Shown piece by piece: positions 32,184-34,507 of a DNA stretch of 34,507 nt. The notes under the pieces were generated by a model. The model saw only the letters and a list, made by a program, of their open reading frames with translations. It did not search any database and was not told the DNA's origin. Where the stretch lies: the NCBI GenBank assembly GCA_021816455.1, contig JAKAXU010000034.1, forward strand, positions 1 to 34,507, given 5' to 3'. How positions within the stretch are numbered: the first letter of the stretch is position 1; each line of letters begins with the position of its first letter. Source of the stretch: Acidobacteriota bacterium. Lineage in GTDB: Bacteria; Acidobacteriota; Terriglobia; Terriglobales; Acidobacteriaceae. The position numbers and the translations under genes are program-made.

Positions 32184-32750
32184 ATGTTTCGCAGGATGCA
32201 AATTCTCTTCACAACTATTTTGACCGCTACGCTGGCTATGACGACCATGGCGGCCCATGCCCAGAAGACAGATCCCGAAGTGGGCGGAGCGCCGATGTTT
32301 CCGACGAAGAACATCGTGCAGAATGCTGTGAATTCAAAGGACCATACGACGCTGGTGGCGGCGGTGAAGGCGGCGGGACTGGTGGAGACCCTGGAAGGAC
32401 CGGGGCCATTCACTGTCTTTGCGCCGACGAACGAAGCCTTTGGCAAACTGCCTGCCGGAACAGTGCAGACGCTGCTGAAGCCGAAGAACAAGGCGGAGCT
32501 GGTGAAGATTCTGACCTACCACGTGGTAGCAGGACGGCTGAGCAGCAAAGATCTGAGGAAGCTGATCAAGGCAGGCCATGGCAAAGCCATGCTGAAGACC
32601 ATCTCCGGCGGGACGCTGACCGCTACGATGGCCGACGGCAATATCATGTTGACGGACGAAAAGGGTGGGATGGCAACCGTGACGATCCCGAACGTCTATC
32701 AGTCGAACGGAGTGATTCACGTGATCAATACAGTGCTTCTGCCGAACTGA
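32184..32750 (+). CDS. Secreted fasciclin (FAS1) domain protein
   Basis: A 188-residue exported protein: signal peptide residues 1-26 (cleavage after AHA), then one FAS1 domain with its two conserved blocks, FTVFAPTNEAFGKLP (H1) and the late NGVIHVINTVLLP (H2), and LTYHVVAGRL between them. FAS1 proteins mediate adhesion or ligand binding at the cell surface; the role here is unknown. Start at ATG 32184 with GGAGG at 32169-32173; an in-frame ATG at 32127 lacks a signal. The gene has its own strong terminator and is divergent from the DUF2127 gene. Confidence 0.93.
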   Translation: MFRRMQILFTTILTATLAMTTMAAHAQKTDPEVGGAPMFPTKNIVQNAVNSKDHTTLVAAVKAAGLVETLEGPGPFTVFAPTNEAFGKLPAGTVQTLLKPKNKAELVKILTYHVVAGRLSSKDLRKLIKAGHGKAMLKTISGGTLTATMADGNIMLTDEKGGMATVTIPNVYQSNGVIHVINTVLLPN

Positions 32751-32784
32751 CGCGCAACGCGTGGCAGACAGCCTGACATATAGG

Positions 32785-32826
32785 CGAAGAAAGCGGGTCT
32801 CCGAGTGAGACCCGCTTTCTTCGTTT
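32785..32826 (+). terminator. Strong intrinsic terminator after the FAS1 gene
   Basis: A perfect 17-bp inverted repeat (32785-32801 with 32807-32823) around a 5-nt loop, with GAAGAAAGCGGGTCTC in the left arm. It lies 35 bp after the FAS1 stop. The T content after the stem is modest because the arm itself carries the CTTTCTTCG run. Confidence 0.88.
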
Positions 32827-32933
32827 CCCTGACCTGTGGATTTTCCGTATAGCAAATGGGAATGTAGAGAAACGCGCCTCGTGTCATCGATCGAGAAGAA
32901 GGGGCGGTAGTCTGGGAATGGAAGGTTGGGAAG

Positions 32934-33497
32934 ATGACGCACGCGTTCGAAACGAACCAGTGGGTTCCGCATCCGGTGGAACTGGTCTTTGCATTCTTTG
33001 CCAACCCAGCGAACCTGCCACACCTGATGCCGCCCTGGCAGCGGACAAGAATCGAAAGCTCAAGGATTCAAGCGCCTCCAGCACGGCCGATGGCCGCTGA
33101 TCCGGAGTTGCGCTTCCAGAGTATCGCCGCAGGAATGGGATCGGAGATGACGATCAGTTTTCGGCCGATAATCGCAGTTCCTCTGCGGCAAAGATGGTTG
33201 GCGCGGATTACTGAATTTGTCTGGTTCGATCACTTCGAAGACGTGCAGGTGCGCGGACCGTTTGCGCACTGGAGGCATCGACATGCAACGAAGCGTGAAA
33301 CCCGGAACGGACAATTGGGGACTCTGGTGATGGATGAGGTGGAATATGAGCTTCCGCTGGGAATTTGGGGCGAAGTGGCACACCGGGCGATTGTGCGCGG
33401 CCAGATGCTGGAGACCTTCGCGTATCGGCAACGAAGGCTGATCGAAATCCTGCCGACGGTGGAACGACAGGCAATACGCAAACATCGGAAAGAATAA
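32934..33497 (+). CDS. SRPBCC (cyclase/dehydrase-like) family protein
   Basis: A 187-residue START/Bet v1-fold protein. The opening FETNQWVPHPVELVFAFFANPANLPHLMPPW is typical of the COG4276 group of polyketide-cyclase-like SRPBCC proteins, followed by ARITEFVWFDHFEDVQVRGPFAHWRHRH and TLVMDEVEYELPLGIWGEVAHR, all family landmarks. Ligand and reaction are unknown. Start at ATG 32934, with the purine-rich GGAAGGTTGGGAAG before it. It is convergent with the outer-membrane protein gene and shares a terminator with it. Confidence 0.9.
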   Translation: MTHAFETNQWVPHPVELVFAFFANPANLPHLMPPWQRTRIESSRIQAPPARPMAADPELRFQSIAAGMGSEMTISFRPIIAVPLRQRWLARITEFVWFDHFEDVQVRGPFAHWRHRHATKRETRNGQLGTLVMDEVEYELPLGIWGEVAHRAIVRGQMLETFAYRQRRLIEILPTVERQAIRKHRKE

Positions 33498-33500
33498 AAA

Positions 33501-33530
33501 AACAGCCCCCAATTCATCGGGGGCTGTTTG
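33501..33530. terminator. Bidirectional terminator between convergent genes
   Basis: AACAGCCCCC (33501-33510) pairs perfectly with GGGGGCTGTT (33519-33528) around an 8-nt loop. On the minus strand it is followed by a seven-T run and on the plus strand by TTTGCTC. It lies just after the SRPBCC stop and 22 bp from the end of the convergent outer-membrane protein gene, so it can serve both. Confidence 0.9.
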
Positions 33531-33551
33531 CTCTGTTCTATGCCGACGCTG

Positions 33552-34151
33552 TCAGAAGTGATATGCGATACCGATGGTCGGATTGTAGATGTTGTAGACC
33601 TGATTGGTAGATAGGGCTAAGTCGCCGAAGTTAGGAACCCTGGAGACAAATGCGCGGTATTCGGCGCGGATGTCGAAACTCGGACTCAGTTCGTAAGCCA
33701 AGCCGGCTCCGTAGAGCAAGGCGATGATCGTCTGTGACTTGACGTCGAGTGTGGTGGTTTGCAGGTTGCGTACGTTGTAGAAGATCAACGCCGCGCCACC
33801 TACCTCGACAAACGGATTAAATCTTCGGTAGGTAAAGTTGTAGACGTAGGCGGCACTGCCTTCCTGCAACTGGGTATTCACGACATAGTTGTAGGACGGC
33901 GCGACGTAATGGATATTATTCTGTACGTACTGGTAGTTGGCCTCGATGGCTCCGCGCGGAGTAAGCATGAAGCGGTAGCTAAAGAGCGCGCCAAAGCCGC
34001 GTTTGGCGCTGACCTTGACGTCGGTGGTACTGGTCACATAAGGCTCGATGAGTCCCGATCCGCTGATGCTGAAATCCTGTCGGCTCTCCTGGGCGTGCGC
34101 CACAACCGTGCCTATGGTGAGCAGGAGGGCAAAAAGGGCGATTTTCTTCAT
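33552..34151 (-). CDS. Outer-membrane beta-barrel protein
   Basis: A 199-residue exported protein: signal peptide MKKIALFALLLTIGTVVAHA, then alternating hydrophobic/polar strands such as GFGALFSYRFML, GAIEANYQYVQ, AYVYNFTYRRFNPFVEVGGAAL and PSFDIRAEYRAF, ending in GIAYHF with the C-terminal phenylalanine needed for outer-membrane insertion. It belongs to the small eight-stranded OmpA/OmpW/opacity-like barrels. A specific function is not evident. Start at ATG 34151. It is convergent with the SRPBCC gene, and the upstream 240 bp (34152-34395) contain no gene I can support. Confidence 0.9.
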   Translation of the reverse strand: MKKIALFALLLTIGTVVAHAQESRQDFSISGSGLIEPYVTSTTDVKVSAKRGFGALFSYRFMLTPRGAIEANYQYVQNNIHYVAPSYNYVVNTQLQEGSAAYVYNFTYRRFNPFVEVGGAALIFYNVRNLQTTTLDVKSQTIIALLYGAGLAYELSPSFDIRAEYRAFVSRVPNFGDLALSTNQVYNIYNPTIGIAYHF

Positions 34152-34395
34152 TCGTTCCTGAACCTCGTGACTGCCATCCTGCGTTTCAGGGGCAAGTCTC
34201 TGAATGGCGCCATTGAACGCGCGCCGCTTTCTGAATTGTAAATGGCCCGGATGGTCCGTTTGGACTCTGCCGGGAAGGAACAGCTAATTTGGTTGCTCCT
34301 GCAAGCATATCAACGCGACGGGCTGCGATGTTGATGAATTGGACGTGCGAATTGAATGAAGGATAGCCGCTTCCGGAATGACTAGAGCGTTTTCC

Positions 34396-34507
34396 CTAAT
34401 GCTGTAGACCTTCGAGGCAGTGTTTGAACCATGCCGATGCGTTTTCCGGGGTGATATCGGGAAGCAGTTCTGTGATGGTTTGATCGAGAACTTCTTTGCT
34501 GCGAGCT
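34396..34507 (-). CDS. IS630-type transposase, C-terminus (cut by window edge)
   Basis: The minus strand from the window edge reads an open frame of 36 residues ending LLPDITPENASAWFKHCLEG and stopping at TAG 34398-34396. The helix pattern and the (V/I)TPxxAxxWFxHC ending are typical of IS630-family transposase C-termini, but the usual GY after HC is replaced. Only the tail is visible, so intactness cannot be judged. The element's end should lie shortly before 34396; a TA at 34383-34384 would suit the TA target of this family, but this is not proven. Confidence 0.6.
   Translation of the reverse strand, partial: ARSKEVLDQTITELLPDITPENASAWFKHCLEGLQH

Overview
The window is about 34.5 kb of moderately GC-rich bacterial DNA. 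Gene content and protein style suggest a soil acidobacterium of the Terriglobia/Acidobacteriaceae type. The pointers are a MurE with the DNPR meso-diaminopimelate signature, an FtsI-type PBP ending in a PASTA domain, an MscL with a C-terminal zinc-ribbon-like tail, a FAS1 protein, DUF2127 and DUF1697 proteins and many small SRPBCC proteins. This assignment is an inference from family content; no rRNA or species marker is present.

Layout. Positions 1-47 (minus) hold the first codons of an IS5-type transposase. Next come a beta-carbonic anhydrase (minus), an APC permease, a secreted serine hydrolase and a small secreted orphan (plus), then tRNA-Pro(CGG) (minus). From 4.6 to 8.4 kb lie two divergent esterases, a translationally coupled SRPBCC/ArsR pair, a DUF1697 protein and MscL. 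From 15.2 down to 8.4 kb runs a minus-strand run: ABC ATPase, ABC permease, DUF374 acyltransferase, queA, polA. On the plus strand follow a two-helix membrane peptide, recG and a secreted Gly/Tyr/His-rich repeat protein with a terminator.

The core of the window (31.2 down to 19.0 kb, minus) is a dcw cell-wall and division cluster in the order mraZ-rsmH-ftsL-ftsI-murE-murF-mraY-murD-ftsW-murG. It has several 1-4 nt stop/start overlaps and a four-repeat, 10-bp-phased MraZ-type operator upstream of mraZ. It supplies lipid-linked peptidoglycan precursors and the septal transglycosylase/transpeptidase pair. It stops after murG: murC, murB, ddl, ftsQ, ftsA and ftsZ are not in the window. After it come DUF2127, a FAS1 protein, an SRPBCC protein and an outer-membrane beta-barrel protein, with two strong hairpin terminators. 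The right edge (minus) appears to hold the last codons of an IS630-type transposase.

Most of the window is ordinary housekeeping. I did not find a convincing new defence, mobile or biosynthetic system. The points most worth a second look are the phased MraZ operator, the truncated dcw order, the inflection in strand composition near the tRNA, the zinc-ribbon MscL, the degenerate PolA proofreading domain and the IS fragments at both edges.
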